NCBI GenBank assembly: GCA_009602725.1
Contig: WELB01000238.1
Span: forward strand, 31,375 to 76,047
DNA: 44,673 bases
Reading direction: 5' to 3'
DNA from: Spirogloea muscicola
Lineage: Eukaryota; Streptophyta; Zygnematophyceae; Spirogloeales; Spirogloeaceae
Shown here: positions 11,190 through 20,925 of the stretch, piece after piece
How positions within the stretch are numbered: position 1 is the first letter of the stretch
How the letters are laid out: each line of letters begins with the position of its first letter
The notes under the pieces: model-generated
Databases searched by the model: none
Seen by the model: only the letters and a program-made list of their open reading frames with translations
Told to the model about the DNA's origin: nothing
Program-made: the position numbers and the translations under genes

Positions 11190-12389
11190 ACTCCGAAACG
11201 AAGAATGAGAGGTATGCTGTGCCACGTGTTGGAAGATGTTTATTGAGTCGTCAGAGAACACTGACTTGGTAGAAACTGCTCGGGGGAAAACTGCCACAGG
11301 GAAAAGAGGGGCTAGCAAGCAAAGCCAGCCCAGAAAAGAATGGACTACAACCCAAGGCCACAGAAAAGGTGCCAAAAAAACAAACTACACACTTGGTACA
11401 GAAAGGTGGCAGGAAACCGGCTATCGACTCCTGAGCTAGTCCACCACATGCACCAGGAGTCGCACGCGGCACTTGGCATGGGGGTTGAATAGCGTGGTTA
11501 TTCTTAAATTACAAAGAAGCAATTTATTTGGAGACGTAGGGGTTCTTAAGAATCTCATTAGATGTTTTGAGAATCCGACCGACATTGGAAACACAATGAG
11601 GTCATAGTTGGCAGGGATTTACCAGCAGTGCCAGAGAACAAAGCGATGACACGTGAAAGGCCGTTGACATGGACAATCTGCGGCTGACCCCATCAGATTT
11701 AGCCTACAACAGCATGGGGCACAAGTGGTCGCCACTGTGCGCACTTGTTTGCACAGAGCAGTCGTTCCGAATTTCATAGTACAAGAATTCCTTGCAACTA
11801 GAAATTGGCATGCTTGGAGCGTATTTGTATATGGTTGAAAGAGTGGGGACGTGCCAAGAACTTATTTGGGGATTGTATGTGCAGACTAGTGCAAATTAGT
11901 GAGACTCTAGGTCCAATTGGGGACCTGGATGGACAAGGAGCAAGAAGTAGAAGTAGCATCGGTAGTGCCTAGGTGGTCGTCGAGCAGCTAACAGGAGACA
12001 CAGGTCGACGCGCCATTGGCGAGCTTGCTCGGCTTGAAGCCGGCGTTGCAGGCTCAGCTGTTCTTCTGCACGCCGTCGTGGCCCTGCCTTGATGACCTCT
12101 GTGATCTTGAGAAGGCCCAGCTGAGGCACCTCATTGTCCATTCATGCACCTCCAAGACTGACTGTAGCGAGTTCATCTTCTATACAGCCCATTATTTCTG
12201 AAGCAACGATATAGGGTTGGGTACACTCATATTTGTCAAAGTGAGTCATCTGCTTCAAGTTCCAGTTTTACTGAAAGCATTTGAACAGCTCTGGACCCAA
12301 TGACATGCACAAAGATTTTATCTGTACTCAGAAAGATTTGACATCTGACAGGGCATTAAGTATGTGTATGAGACTTCTGTATTGTACAG
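11190..12389. other. Stretch without a supported gene; one LINE 3'-UTR shard
   Basis: 11290-11345 carries GGGGCTAGCAAGC...GCCAGCCCAGAAAAGAATGG, a variant of the LINE family A 3'-UTR hairpin also seen at 30927-30965. The remainder is AT-richer than the genes around it and shows no coding pattern I recognise. Part of 12240-12389 may be intron of the ABCA fragment that follows, because the next exon begins with a clean AG acceptor. Confidence 0.4.
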
Positions 12390-14798
12390 GAAGGCACTGG
12401 CGAGGATGCCAGTATCGTCATTGAAAAGACAGTTCAAAGCCATGTGCCCTCAGCCATCATACTCAGCAATGTAAGTACGACCTTCTAACTAATTCAAATT
12501 CCTCTCTCCAAGTGCAACACTGTGATTCAAAGCATGATTGGCAGGCCTTACGTGTATGCAGGCTGGTGCTGAGATAACAATGAGACTGCCGTTGGCAGCC
12601 ACAGCAAAGTTTGAGGCTGTGTTTGAGGAAGTGGACCAGGCCATGCAGGCCAAGGGCCTGCCTGTGCAGAGCTGTGGCATCTCAGTCACCACTATGGAAG
12701 AGGTCTTTCTGCATGTGTCTCGCAGAGACTTGACGTCACCCGGCTCAGTACCATGCACTGACAACCAAAGTCATGAGGGGTCAAGTAACAGAGAAAGAAT
12801 GCCATTGCTAGCAAAAAGCACATCGAGACAGAGCAAGGATGTCAACAGGATAAGGGGATGGTCGACCTTAGTTCTGGACACACCTGAGAGCTCTGCTTAA
12901 AGAGCGTGGCTGCATGGCATTCCGCGACAAGCGGACTCTGGCATTCCAGCTGGTGATACCAGTCCTATTCATCACAATGGGCGTCATCCTGCTGTTGCTC
13001 AAGCCCCAGCCAGACCAGCATTCGCTCACTTTGACAACGTCGTCATTCACTCGCTTCTCTGGCATCTGCCCTCTGCCTATGAACTGCTCCCAGCCAATTG
13101 CCCGTGCGGTAAGGAGGAGTCAACTGTGCAACTGTGCTGCCTGATTATGCACAGGACTGCTCCAAAGCCTCGCATCAGCTCGTCTGTTGCTGACACAGTG
13201 TTTCAGCAGGTGGCGGAAGTGTTACGAGGAGTGTGGGTGCAAGAGGAGGAGCCAGGACAACCTGTTTCCCTCGCCGCAGCAAACACTGGAAGAAGCAGTG
13301 GAAGCTGCAGGAGCTGATAAGGGCCCTCCATTGATGCACATGAGCGAGTATCTCATTGCCAGCCGAAACCTGTCTGCACAATCTCGGTAAGAGGCATTGC
13401 GAGCAATTTTGGTCGCTTTATGCAGAAATCAATGAGCTGATCTTGTGGTGTGTTTGTGACAGCATCATGTGCTCCTCCTGTGAAGGTATGGAGAAATTGT
13501 ATTCCACCATAGCAAAGATGGAGTAAGGTGCACAGTGCTACACAACAGCAGTTGCCAGCATGCTGCTGTAACCTGTATGAACACCGTAAATGAAGCATTG
13601 TTGCGGCTTGCTTCTGCCTCAAATACCTCGCGCATCATCACAAAGGACCATTCTCTTCCCCAGACCATGTCGCAACACCGCCAACGGCGAGTATGTTACC
13701 CATCCAAGCAGCACAATCCTCAGCTACTGCATGCTTCTTAGCATCAATAGCTTGACCGACGTCAAGCTGCTATGTTGACTTGTCATGCTGCACTTGCAGG
13801 ACATTGGCGCATTTTCTGCTGCAATAATCTCAAATGTTGCATTCTCATTCAACCCGGCCTCCTTTGCCATCGCCATCGTCAAGGTATAGGCCAAGCCCTT
13901 ATCAGACGCTGTGCCCTTGACCATTCTAATAGCTTTCCTTAGATGAAGCTCTTGTAGAAGGATCAGTCCCAGTCCCAGTCCCAGGGGTCTCTTTGCTTGT
14001 CGTACAGTGTCTGAAGGACTAATATTGTGTGAGACTGTTCACCATTGTGTCAGGAGCGTGAGCTGAAACTCAAGCACCAGCAACTGCTCAGCGGGGTCAG
14101 CTTTCTCCTACTAATTGCAAGTTTGGGATTGTGGCACTTGGTCATGCTTTTTGCACAAGCTTCTTCTGCTGGTTTTTCTTATTTCTTACTCCTAGCCCTT
14201 CGGATTTGTTGCAGGTGTCGACTGTAGCCTACTGGATCTCTACCTTAATATGGGACAGCATAAGCATACAATACGCCCTTGCGCCCTTGCTATCTTGTTG
14301 TTCCACGTATTTGGTGAGCTCATGCCAAGTTTCAATCGAGGGTTCGTTATGTAGGGCTAGGCAAAGGATGCAAACCCGCCAATAAATTATTCCACTTTAT
14401 CGGGACATGCAACTGACATGAAGTGGTTGTTTCTGGCTCAGGTGTATATGAATTCATTGGTGACAATGTTGTGCTGCCAACCATTCTCTTGATGGGTGGC
14501 CGTGGACCAGCAGTGGCTGCTGTCACTTACTGCCTGACTTTCCTGTTCTCCGACCACTCAGCTGCACAGGTGCCAACAGTCGCTTTACATGTCGTACGTT
14601 CATTCTTGCCTGGTCCAGACCAATAACTCATAGCAAATGCTTGATATGCTTTGTTGCTAGTTTCAGGGTGCTCATAGTTATTGACTGCACACTCTCCAGA
14701 ATATGGTTCTTGTACACTTCTTCACTGGGCTTATGGTCACATCCTTCATCATGAGCCTTATCCCTGCCACGGAGCAACTCAACGAGTTGCTCCTCAAA
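12390..14798 (+). pseudogene. ABCA-type ABC transporter fragment (end of NBD1 region plus TMD2)
   Basis: ABCA proteins are full-size lipid-type transporters with two membrane domains and two ATP-binding domains. Exon 12390-12470 (EGTGEDASIVIEKTVQ) joins exon 12562 (GAEITMRLPL, GISVTTMEEVFLHVS), the conserved segment after the first nucleotide-binding domain. Around 12870 comes HLRALLKERGCMAFRDKRT with a long hydrophobic helix, the start of the second membrane domain. Later exons read TVLHNSSCQHA and NEALLRLASA (13520-13640), DIGAFSAAIIS...IVK (13800-13883), ERELKLKHQQLLSG (14054-14095), YWISTLIWD (from 14214), FIGDNVVLPTILLMGGRGPA (about 14450) and HFFTGLMVTSFIMSLIPATE (about 14705-14798). 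Splice sites GT/AG fit with phase 0. Both ATP-binding cores (Walker motifs, ABC signature) are absent, and the fragment stops inside an intron at the duplication junction 14958. One frame change near 12865 is unexplained. Confidence 0.8.
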
Positions 14799-14958
14799 GT
14801 GAGCTTGCACAGCAATCCAACCTCTCACATGAAGGCCCGTTGCTACATAAGCTTGCCTGTGCTCTTGAGGCAGGACAAGTTACCTGGTATACTGTCACCT
14901 ATTGGCATCTGTAGCGATTATATTCATGAGGCCAAATTGCTACAAGGTTACCGAATCT

Positions 14959-16830
14959 AGCTGGAGCTTTGTGGTCATTGCATCAGCTGTCAAAGTGCAA
15001 GATGCTGGTGTTCTGCACTGAATCTGTCAACATTGACTCCGCTGTTATTAAGGGCACCTTTTAGCCTTCTATAATTAGTTTAAGATTCCAAATAGGAGGC
15101 TACCAGCAGCGCGAAGCAGCAAATACTTGTTCTGGTCAGAAATGAATCCCGGCTTCTGCTGCTGCTGCTGCTGCTGTTGGGGGGCGTAGCCTGGTGGAGG
15201 AGCCTGGTATCTACCACCTGCCAGAGTGACTCAAGTATCAGCTGCTTCCCTTGGCCTTGACAGTAGCCAACATTGAGTTGCTTGCTTATCAGTATCTCTG
15301 TCTTGCTCACTGCCCACCATAATATTTTTGCTCAAGGCCAACAGCTCCGACCACACAGCAAGAAGATTGCCGACCTTGTTGTGTCTGAGGCTGGAAGCTA
15401 GCCTTTACCTTGATAGGGTAGTGGCGGGGGCGCTGCCGCATAACAAGGATGCGGTGGTACTCCATACTGTGGGGGTGCTCCGTGAGGTGGTGGTGCACCG
15501 TACTGAGGGGGGGCTACATACTGAGGGGGGGCTTCATAGTGAGGAGAGGCTCCGTACTGAGGAGGGCCTCCATACTGAGGAGGGGCTGGTGGAGGAGCTC
15601 CTGCCAAGACCAAACGGTGGGCGTAAGACAGGCACCCTTGAAAAGCACTTCAGGCGTGGTCTCTCCTGTTACATCAGGTATGATCGTGCATGCGGACCAG
15701 CCAAGCTGGTGTCACCCGCACTGTGAAAGTGCAATATAAATAACTCAGGAGAGCAATGCGGTGTGCAAACCCAGCAACTGCTAAGCACAACTGCAGGCGC
15801 TGCATCAGGTTGTCTTGCATTCTGCCTTCCAATGCAGGGGCTGCCCATGGCACCTCGGCACTCACCGTATGATGGCTGCTGACCAGTATATAGTTGCGGG
15901 GCATAGCCAGGTGGGGGGGGTTGCCCACAATGCAGAGGAGTGTAGCCAGGCGGTGGAGAGGGATAAGCCGACTGGGCCATTTGATTTGGCAAGGGGGACG
16001 GTGGTGGCCGAAATTGGGGCGGGTAGCCGGACAACACAGCCTCCTCATGCGAGTCATAGTTGCTGGCCAATCCAAGCTGGTGACCACCGGTGCCCACAGA
16101 GTCATACTTGCTGGCCTGTCCAGGCTGGTGATCACCGTAGTTCACAGACAGGAAAAACTCCTGTCTTGCATGTCCCTCGGGCTTCAGCTCAGCTTTCTGG
16201 GGCGGCTGGTCGTCAAAGAAGATCGAGCTGGCTGAGCAGGGATCTGGGGGCTGCTGCGCAATGGCAGCTGCTGCCACCAAAGAGCTGCATAATGATCAGA
16301 AGCGGCGCTCGTTGCCGTGTAGGATGCATTCTGGGGCAATGGAGGGTAGGCCGAGAGCTGCAAGTGGTGCTGATGGGGGCGGGTAGGCAAAGGGCTCGTC
16401 CGTCCCCTCTCTTCCTGCAGCCTCAGCGGCCGGTAGGTAGGAGTTGGGGTAGCCACCTGCCAGATCGTCGGTCGGGTATGCCTGCGAGTACGTAGACCCG
16501 TACGGAGAGGCAGGGTACGCCGGCGAGAACGGCCAAGGCGAGTTGGCGATTCCCGGGAGCGGCGCCTCCTCCACATTGTCCACCGTGACGTCGGACGACT
16601 AGTCCGAGTCGGACGACTCGCCCAAGGTAAATGGCGGGCCGACGCCTGCATGGGGCGGACGGCCGCAGCGCAGCGGCGAGCGCGGGTCAGCGGGCGGACG
16701 GAGGCGCCAGAGCGCGGGCGGGGGCGACGGGGGGGCGCGGGCTGACCGCCGTCGGTGAGGCAGCCCAGGTCCTGCGCGAAGGAGAAGACGCCGGACGGCA
16801 TGGCGGGCGGGGGGAGCTGGGGCGCAGGAG
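14959..16830. repeat. Segmental duplication, copy A, second block
   Basis: Colinear with 23952-26862. It includes the 3' flank (AGCTGG..TTGTGG.CATTGCATCAG, TTCTGCACTGAATCTGTCAAC), all recognisable pieces of the C2-domain gene and the GC-rich sequence around its start codon. In copy B the two duplicated blocks are separated by about 90 bp; here they are separated by 12.6 kb (2348-14958). Confidence 0.8.
15075..16803 (-). pseudogene. Degenerate copy of the C2-domain/proline-rich protein gene
   Basis: On the minus strand this copy starts MPSGVFSFAQDLGCLTDG at 16803, equivalent to exon 1 of the intact gene at 24061-26835. Exon 2 is lost. The remains of exon 3 (DVTVDNVEEAPLPGI) contain a TAG at 16599-16601 inside a short duplicated TCGGACGACT word. 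Exon 3 is fused directly, near 16550, to the proline-rich exon (ANSPWPFSPAYPASP), so exon 4 and the introns between are deleted. The proline-rich part carries frameshifts. The PQYG-repeat exon is recognisable at about 15420-15610. The last exon still encodes the poly-Gln and GRYQAPPPGYAP, but its Gly-rich hydrophobic tail has decayed to LLFGILN before a TAA at 15075-15077. It is clearly a pseudogene. Confidence 0.85.
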
Positions 16831-17364
16831 CGGGGAAAGAGTTGTGGTCGAGGAAGCGGCGGGTGTGCAGCCGGTGGCGGGGGGGCGCCGCCACCCGCTG
16901 CGCGCCTCTTCTTGGCTTCGCCCACGCCAGGTCATGCCAGGTGAACAGCCGAGGGGAGAGGCTCTCGCGCCCCTTGACTTGCCCCTCTGACTTCCGCCCC
17001 GGCTCTCGCCCCGCTGCTCCCCCGCCGGCTCCCTGGCCAGCCCCCCGGGGCGCTCCACCGCCTGAGCGCCGACGGGCGCGCATGCCGCCGCCCGCCAAGG
17101 CACGGCGCGCTCCTCGGAGCTCGCCGCGCAGAATGCCGCCCGCAGCGCGGCCCCAGCTGGCGGGGTCCCCTCATGCCACGCCGTGCGCCGCGGCGCCTAC
17201 GGCCTTGGCGGGGGGGGATGCGGCACCTAGGCATGCATGCACGAGGCTTGCACAGCCTCGTGCGGGGGATATGGGTCCGGCTGCCCAGCTCACAAGCCGG
17301 CTCGGCCGGCTGCGATCCCACCCTCGGCTCACTTGTGCCGGGGAGTCAACCGCACTGGCGGCCA
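16831..17364. other. GC-rich stretch with a 10-bp perfect hairpin; no supported gene
   Basis: Corresponds in part to the promoter/5' flank of the C2-gene copy. It contains GCACGAGGCT at 17239-17248 and its exact reverse complement at 17254-17263, with a 5-base loop. Open frames here are featureless Pro/Arg/Ala-rich products of GC bias. Confidence 0.45.
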
Positions 17365-17600
17365 GCGCGAGAAGAAAGGGCTCGCCCATTGAGGATAAGG
17401 GCTGGACAAGCCAGCCCAAAAAAGAATGAACAAAGAACGAGAAGGGGGCCAGAGGAAGCCAGAGGAAGCGCTAAGAAACCAAAGCACACAAAGAAAGAAA
17501 GCAGCTACAAATTACTCAGTAACCCCTGCTAAGCAGCCGCAAATCAGAGAGGCTAGGGTCCTGGAAGTGGGTCCCCTGGACAGAGCCAGAGAGCAGTGCA
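17365..17600 (-). repeat. LINE family A 3' end and 3' UTR (minus orientation)
   Basis: Read on the minus strand it goes from the LINE C-terminus (near GGCTCTGTCCAGGGGACCC) through the stop region and the UTR. The UTR has the block CTTAGCGCTTCC, CCCTTCTCGT, TTCATTC, then the hairpin GGGCTGG-CTTGT-CCAGCCC, and the terminus GGGCGAGCCCTTTCTTC. The same module recurs about ten times between 17.3 and 31.4 kb. Confidence 0.75.
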
Positions 17601-17659
17601 CCCGGGCTCCAGGAGCTGCTGCGCTACGCGCTCATCCCAGGCCCCTCCAGGCCCAGGGA

Positions 17660-18017
17660 TGGACGAGACGGCTGTCCCGACCACGGCCCCAACACCATCC
17701 GAGATTGCCGTGATGGGAGTGTCTGAGTGGCTCCGCGCTTTGCATTCGCATGCGGGCTTGCAGATGGAAAATGCCTTGTTTTATGATGCTATGCGCCGCC
17801 GTCTTGGCTTACCATCCCTGTGCTTGGCAGGGTGACCCAATGTGAATGTGGGCGTATTAAGCATAATGCATTGCTCATGGGTGTCCACATCCTCAGGTGT
17901 GCCAAAGGCAGTGAGCGCACGGGCTCCCACAATCTCCTACATGACGCAATGTATGGCATTGTCAAGGAGGCGGGATACCAAGTGGCTTTGGAGAGCACCC
18001 TGGTGATGCCCGTCTAA
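17660..18017 (+). pseudogene. LINE fragment with C-terminal finger
   Basis: The plus strand reads MGVSEWLRALHSHAGL ... RRRLGLPSL, then after a frameshift RVTQCECG-x10-HILRC...TGSHNLLHDAMYGIV and ESTLVMPV before a stop. It is the region spanning the post-RT helix and the C-x-C...H-x3-C finger just upstream of the endonuclease. It is less similar to family A than the other copies are, so it may belong to another subfamily. Both ends are truncated. Confidence 0.6.
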
Positions 18018-18194
18018 CTCCGCACGGGGTCCTCAGTAACCCCTGCTAAGCAGCCGCAGATCAGAGATGCTAGGCAAGTCAGCCCGGAAAAAATTACAAA
18101 GGTTCGAAGGGGCCAAATGACGGAGGGGCTTAAAACGCTAAGCAGCTACGAAGGGTCCTGAAGATGCTACGTCAGAACGGGGGAGGATGGACCA

Positions 18195-18295
18195 CTCAGT
18201 TCATTCTTTTTTGGGCTGGCTTTTCCAGCAGAAGAAAGTGCTCGCCCATTGAGAATAGGGGCTGGAAAAGCCAGCCTAAAAAAGAATGAACTGAG
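18195..18295. repeat. Long inverted repeat made of two opposed LINE 3' UTR ends
   Basis: Arms 18195-18229 and 18261-18295 (35 bp each) are reverse complements with one mismatch; the spacer is 31 bp. Each arm contains the family A hairpin word GGCTGGCTTTTCCAGC. It is the tail-to-tail junction of two LINE 3' ends. Confidence 0.85.
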
Positions 18296-18755
18296 AAGAA
18301 AGCCTAACAAGAAAGCCTAAAGAAGAAAGCCTAACAAAGGACGAGAAGGGGGCCAGGGAAAGCGCTAAGAAAAACAAGCACACAAAGAATCAAAGCAGCT
18401 CCGCGAAGCACTCCGGCGTCATGCCGCTCCAGGAAAGGAAGTGCTCGCCCACTGAGAATAGGAGCTAGAAAAGCGAGCCCAAAACGAATCAACAAAGGAC
18501 GAGAAGGGGGCCAGGGGAAGCGCTAAGAAAGACAAGCACACAAGGAAAGGGAAAGTGCCCATTGAGGATAGGGGCTGGAAAAGCCAGCCCAATAAAGAAT
18601 GAACAGAGTACGAGAAGGGGGCCAGGGGAAGCGCTAAGAAAAACAAGGACACAAAGAAACAAAGCAGCTACAAATCACTCAGTAACCCCTGCTAAGCAGC
18701 CGCAGGTCGGAGATGCTAGGCTCCTGGAAGTGGGTCCCCTGGCCAGAGCAAGAGG
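18232..18755 (-). repeat. Tandem array of three LINE family A 3' UTR modules
   Basis: Three successive modules in minus orientation (about 18232-18410, 18431-18545 and 18549-18755) each contain the AGTGC.CGCCCA, hairpin, GAACAAAGGACGAGAAG, GGGGCCAGGGGAAGCGC, AACAAGCACACAA series. The first two end before the LINE coding region; the third continues through CAGTAACCCCTGCTAAGCAG into the coding end. The middle copy has a mutated hairpin (GAGCTAGAAAAGCGAGCCC). Confidence 0.8.
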
Positions 18756-19203
18756 AAAGGGCTGACGGTCTCCACGCCCGTCGCGAAGACCTGGTGGCCA
18801 CCCCACAGACCGGCGGGCCACGTCTTCTCCTGGACGTGGTGACCACCGACGCATACGACCGCTCGTACCCAGCCCAAGGTGCCACCAAGGTTGGGTATGC
18901 GGTCGCCTGCGCCGCTCGGGCTGAAGAGCTCAAGTACGCCGACCATCCGCGGGAAGACGAGTTCTTCCCGTTGGCAAAAGACACCCATGGGGCGCTGGGC
19001 GCTCGGTGGCTCGAGCTGCTCACCCAGCTCGCGCGCCACGCCATCGCCCGTCGCTTCCATGGGGAGCCGGTGGACTTTCCTGCAGCTGGATCGCTAGTGC
19101 AGGTGTACCGGTTGCGCTTGGCCGTCTCGCTGCAGCGGTCGATGGCCCGCGCGCTGCACCTGCGGGCCGGCAGAGCCCTCGCTGCTGCCTCTGGCTCTGG
19201 CCA
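18756..19203 (+). pseudogene. LINE family A endonuclease and C-terminal tail
   Basis: An uninterrupted plus-strand frame encodes ADGLHARREDLVATPQ, then GPRLLLDVVTTDAYDRS, then ARAEELKYADHP, EFFPLAKDTHGALGARW, GSLVQVYRLRLAVSLQRS and LRAGRALAAASGSGQ. This is the restriction-like endonuclease core (D, 14 residues, D, then K-Y) and the Arg/Leu-rich tail. It begins at an inverted junction with the minus-oriented UTR array and ends at a junction with a minus-oriented family B end. It has no internal stop over about 150 codons, so it is one of the better preserved pieces. Confidence 0.75.
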
Positions 19204-19204
19204 G

Positions 19205-19720
19205 GAAGATGTGTGTATTAAGAGATGGGGAGGCCATGTGTGGCCAAGTACGAAGGCAAGCACATTGACAAATGCACGTCACCTGCTGCTAAGCCGACCC
19301 GCTCAGTAACCACGAGTCAGCACATAGAGGTTGCTAACTGATGCTCGAATACCGGATGGCAATCGACAAGCTCTCGAACTACCAGCCAAGGCTCGACCAG
19401 CTTTCTGATGCAACGCATGAGCCTGAGCTCGCTGCAGACAAGCTGACACTCGACATCGCAAAAATGACAGGTAGGCAGCCGGCATACCCATCTGGGCTGG
19501 AAGCATATCCTCGCGTCGTGCTTATCCCAGACTCGCTATGTTCTCAAGTAGGGTATGGAAGCGAGGACCCAAGCAGCCGGAAGTGTCGATTGCGGCCGGG
19601 AGAAGGTGGTCGCTGCGGGGGGAGTCAGAGTAGTGTCAGCTTGTCTGCAGCTTTCTTTGCTCAGCACCTCCCACTGCGTGGCCAGCAATGTGTGTGGAAG
19701 CGGAACTCTTGTATGCCTCG
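19205..19720 (-). pseudogene. LINE family B 3' end (endonuclease relic, tail, 3' UTR)
   Basis: On the minus strand, REVLSKES...TTLTPP (19600-19700) matches the segment after the endonuclease motif in the full copy at 32.1-35.9 kb. Then follow MGMPAAYLSFLRC, HQKAGRALAGSSRA, SVSNLYVLTRGY and a stop at about 19303-19305. The UTR contains the palindromic hairpin GGCCA-CACA-TGGCC and ends near CTCTTAATACACAC. It is frameshifted and 5' truncated. Confidence 0.75.
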
Positions 19721-19721
19721 G

Positions 19722-19796
19722 CCAGGGGATCCACTTCCAGGAGCCTAGCGTCTCTGACCTAAGGCTGCTTAGCAGCAAAATATTAGTGTATAAGAA
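19722..19796 (+). pseudogene. LINE family A C-terminal tail shard
   Basis: LGQGIHFQEPSVSDLRLL is the family A C-terminal tail on the plus strand, cut off before the usual SRGY stop and joined to the terminus of a minus-oriented family B UTR. Confidence 0.6.
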
Positions 19797-20240
19797 ACAA
19801 ATGTAGGCCAAATGGCCAAGTACAAAGGCAAGCACATTTAAAGATCTACATAAGCTACAGCAGATTGACTCGCTCAATAATCACGGGTCAAAACATAAAG
19901 GTCACTAATCGATGCATGAATACTAGATGCCAGAAACGGAGCCCTTCTGCCACCAACTAGAGCTCGCCCAGCTTTCTGGTGCAAGGCACTAGCCTGAGAA
20001 CGCTGCAAACAGGCCGAAACTCCTCGTCGCAAGAGCGACAGATATGCAGCTGGCAAGCCCATCTCAGCCGAAACACATTTGCACGTCGAGTGTAACCTAG
20101 AATGGCCATGTTTTGAAGGAGAGTGTGGAAACGAGGACCCAGACAGCCATAGATGTCGATTGCCGCTGGCAGGAGCTGATCGCATTGGGGGTAATCGGAG
20201 TAGTGCCGCAATTTTCTGCACCGCCCACTGCATGCCCAGC
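19797..20240 (-). pseudogene. LINE family B 3' end, second copy
   Basis: The minus strand reads MRHYSDYPQCDQ...AIDIYGCLGPRF (endonuclease downstream segment), MGLPAAYLSLLRRG, HQKAGRALVGG, SISDLYVLTRDY and a stop at about 19874-19876. The UTR has the hairpin GGCCA-TT-TGGCC (in CTTGGCCATTTGGCCTAC) and the terminus TTATACACTAATA. Confidence 0.75.
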
Positions 20241-20430
20241 GATGTGTGTCGATGCTGGGCCCTTACATGCCTTCGTACGCCTTAGCAGGGGTTACTGAGT
20301 GATCCATAGCTGCTTTGTTCCGTTGTGTGCTTGTTTTCCTTAGCGCTTCCCCTGGCCCCCTTCTCGTCCTTTGTTGATACTTTTTTGGGCTGGCTTTTCC
20401 AGCCCCTATTCTCAATGGGCGAGCACTTTC
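20241..20430 (+). repeat. LINE family A 3' end and UTR (plus orientation)
   Basis: The coding end CTTAGCAGGGGTTACTGA (L-S-R-G-Y-stop) is followed by the UTR with the hairpin GGGCTGG-CTTTT-CCAGCCC at 20387-20405 and the terminus GGGCGAGCACTTTCTTC. It abuts a different UTR type at 20431. Confidence 0.8.
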
Positions 20431-20787
20431 TTCTTTTCTTCTTTTGGGCTGGCCTTTCCCAGCCACCAGTCAATCTGGCCGCGCTCTCTCTCTTTGGGCA
20501 GGCTCTGCAGCCGGCCCCCCGCCCCTCGCGCCCCCCGGCGGGCTGACCCGGGCGGGACCTGCTGTGCCCGTGTCATTTGCATTCTTTTTATGTAGGCAAA
20601 AGTGGGTCGAGTGAGCACAAGCTCCCTCACTCTAACAGGAGCCACCGTCCTACTTTTGCCCACCGCTCCTCCTTGCTTGCCAGCGGCCCACGCCACCTGC
20701 CTTGAGCCGCTGCCGGCCTGCTCATTCTCTCGTCGACGGGCGAACACTTTCTTCTGCTTCCTGCCGGACCCTGCCGCCGTCACCACC
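20431..20787. other. LINE variant C 3'-UTR shard and GC-rich unknown sequence
   Basis: 20442-20500 has GGGCTGGCCTTTCCCAGCC followed by ACCAGTCAATCTGGCCGC. The same UTR type occurs reversed at 27840-27890 and 31085-31130. The rest (to 20787) shows no gene. Confidence 0.5.
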
Positions 20788-20875
20788 ATGGGCAAGAAGG
20801 CGAGAATGGAGCGCGGCACTCCCCTCCAAGATGTATACAGGTGATCATGACGGAGCCAAAGGCTAGGCAGACAGG
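20788..20875 (+). repeat. Exon-like fragment ending in a dispersed 45-bp block
   Basis: An ATG in good context (ACCACCATGGGC) opens MGKKARMERGTPLQDVYR, which ends at a GT donor-like site. The ATACAGGTG...GACGGAGCC...GCTAGGCAGAC block at 20831-20875 recurs at 27915-27968 and, reversed, at 21936-21991. I do not recognise the protein. Confidence 0.45.
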
Positions 20876-20925
20876 AAGAAAGTGCTCGCCCATTGAGAAT
20901 AGGGGCTGGAAAAGCTCCCTCCAAG
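20876..20925 (-). repeat. Short LINE family A 3' UTR terminus
   Basis: In minus orientation, the terminus GCACTTTCTTC and half of the hairpin are present; the copy is cut after GGGGCTGGAAAAGCT. Confidence 0.65.

Noticed and set aside
16599-17098. Pro/Arg-rich minus-strand frames upstream of the C2 pseudogene
   Set aside because: They cross intron and promoter equivalents of the intact gene and show no conserved protein features.
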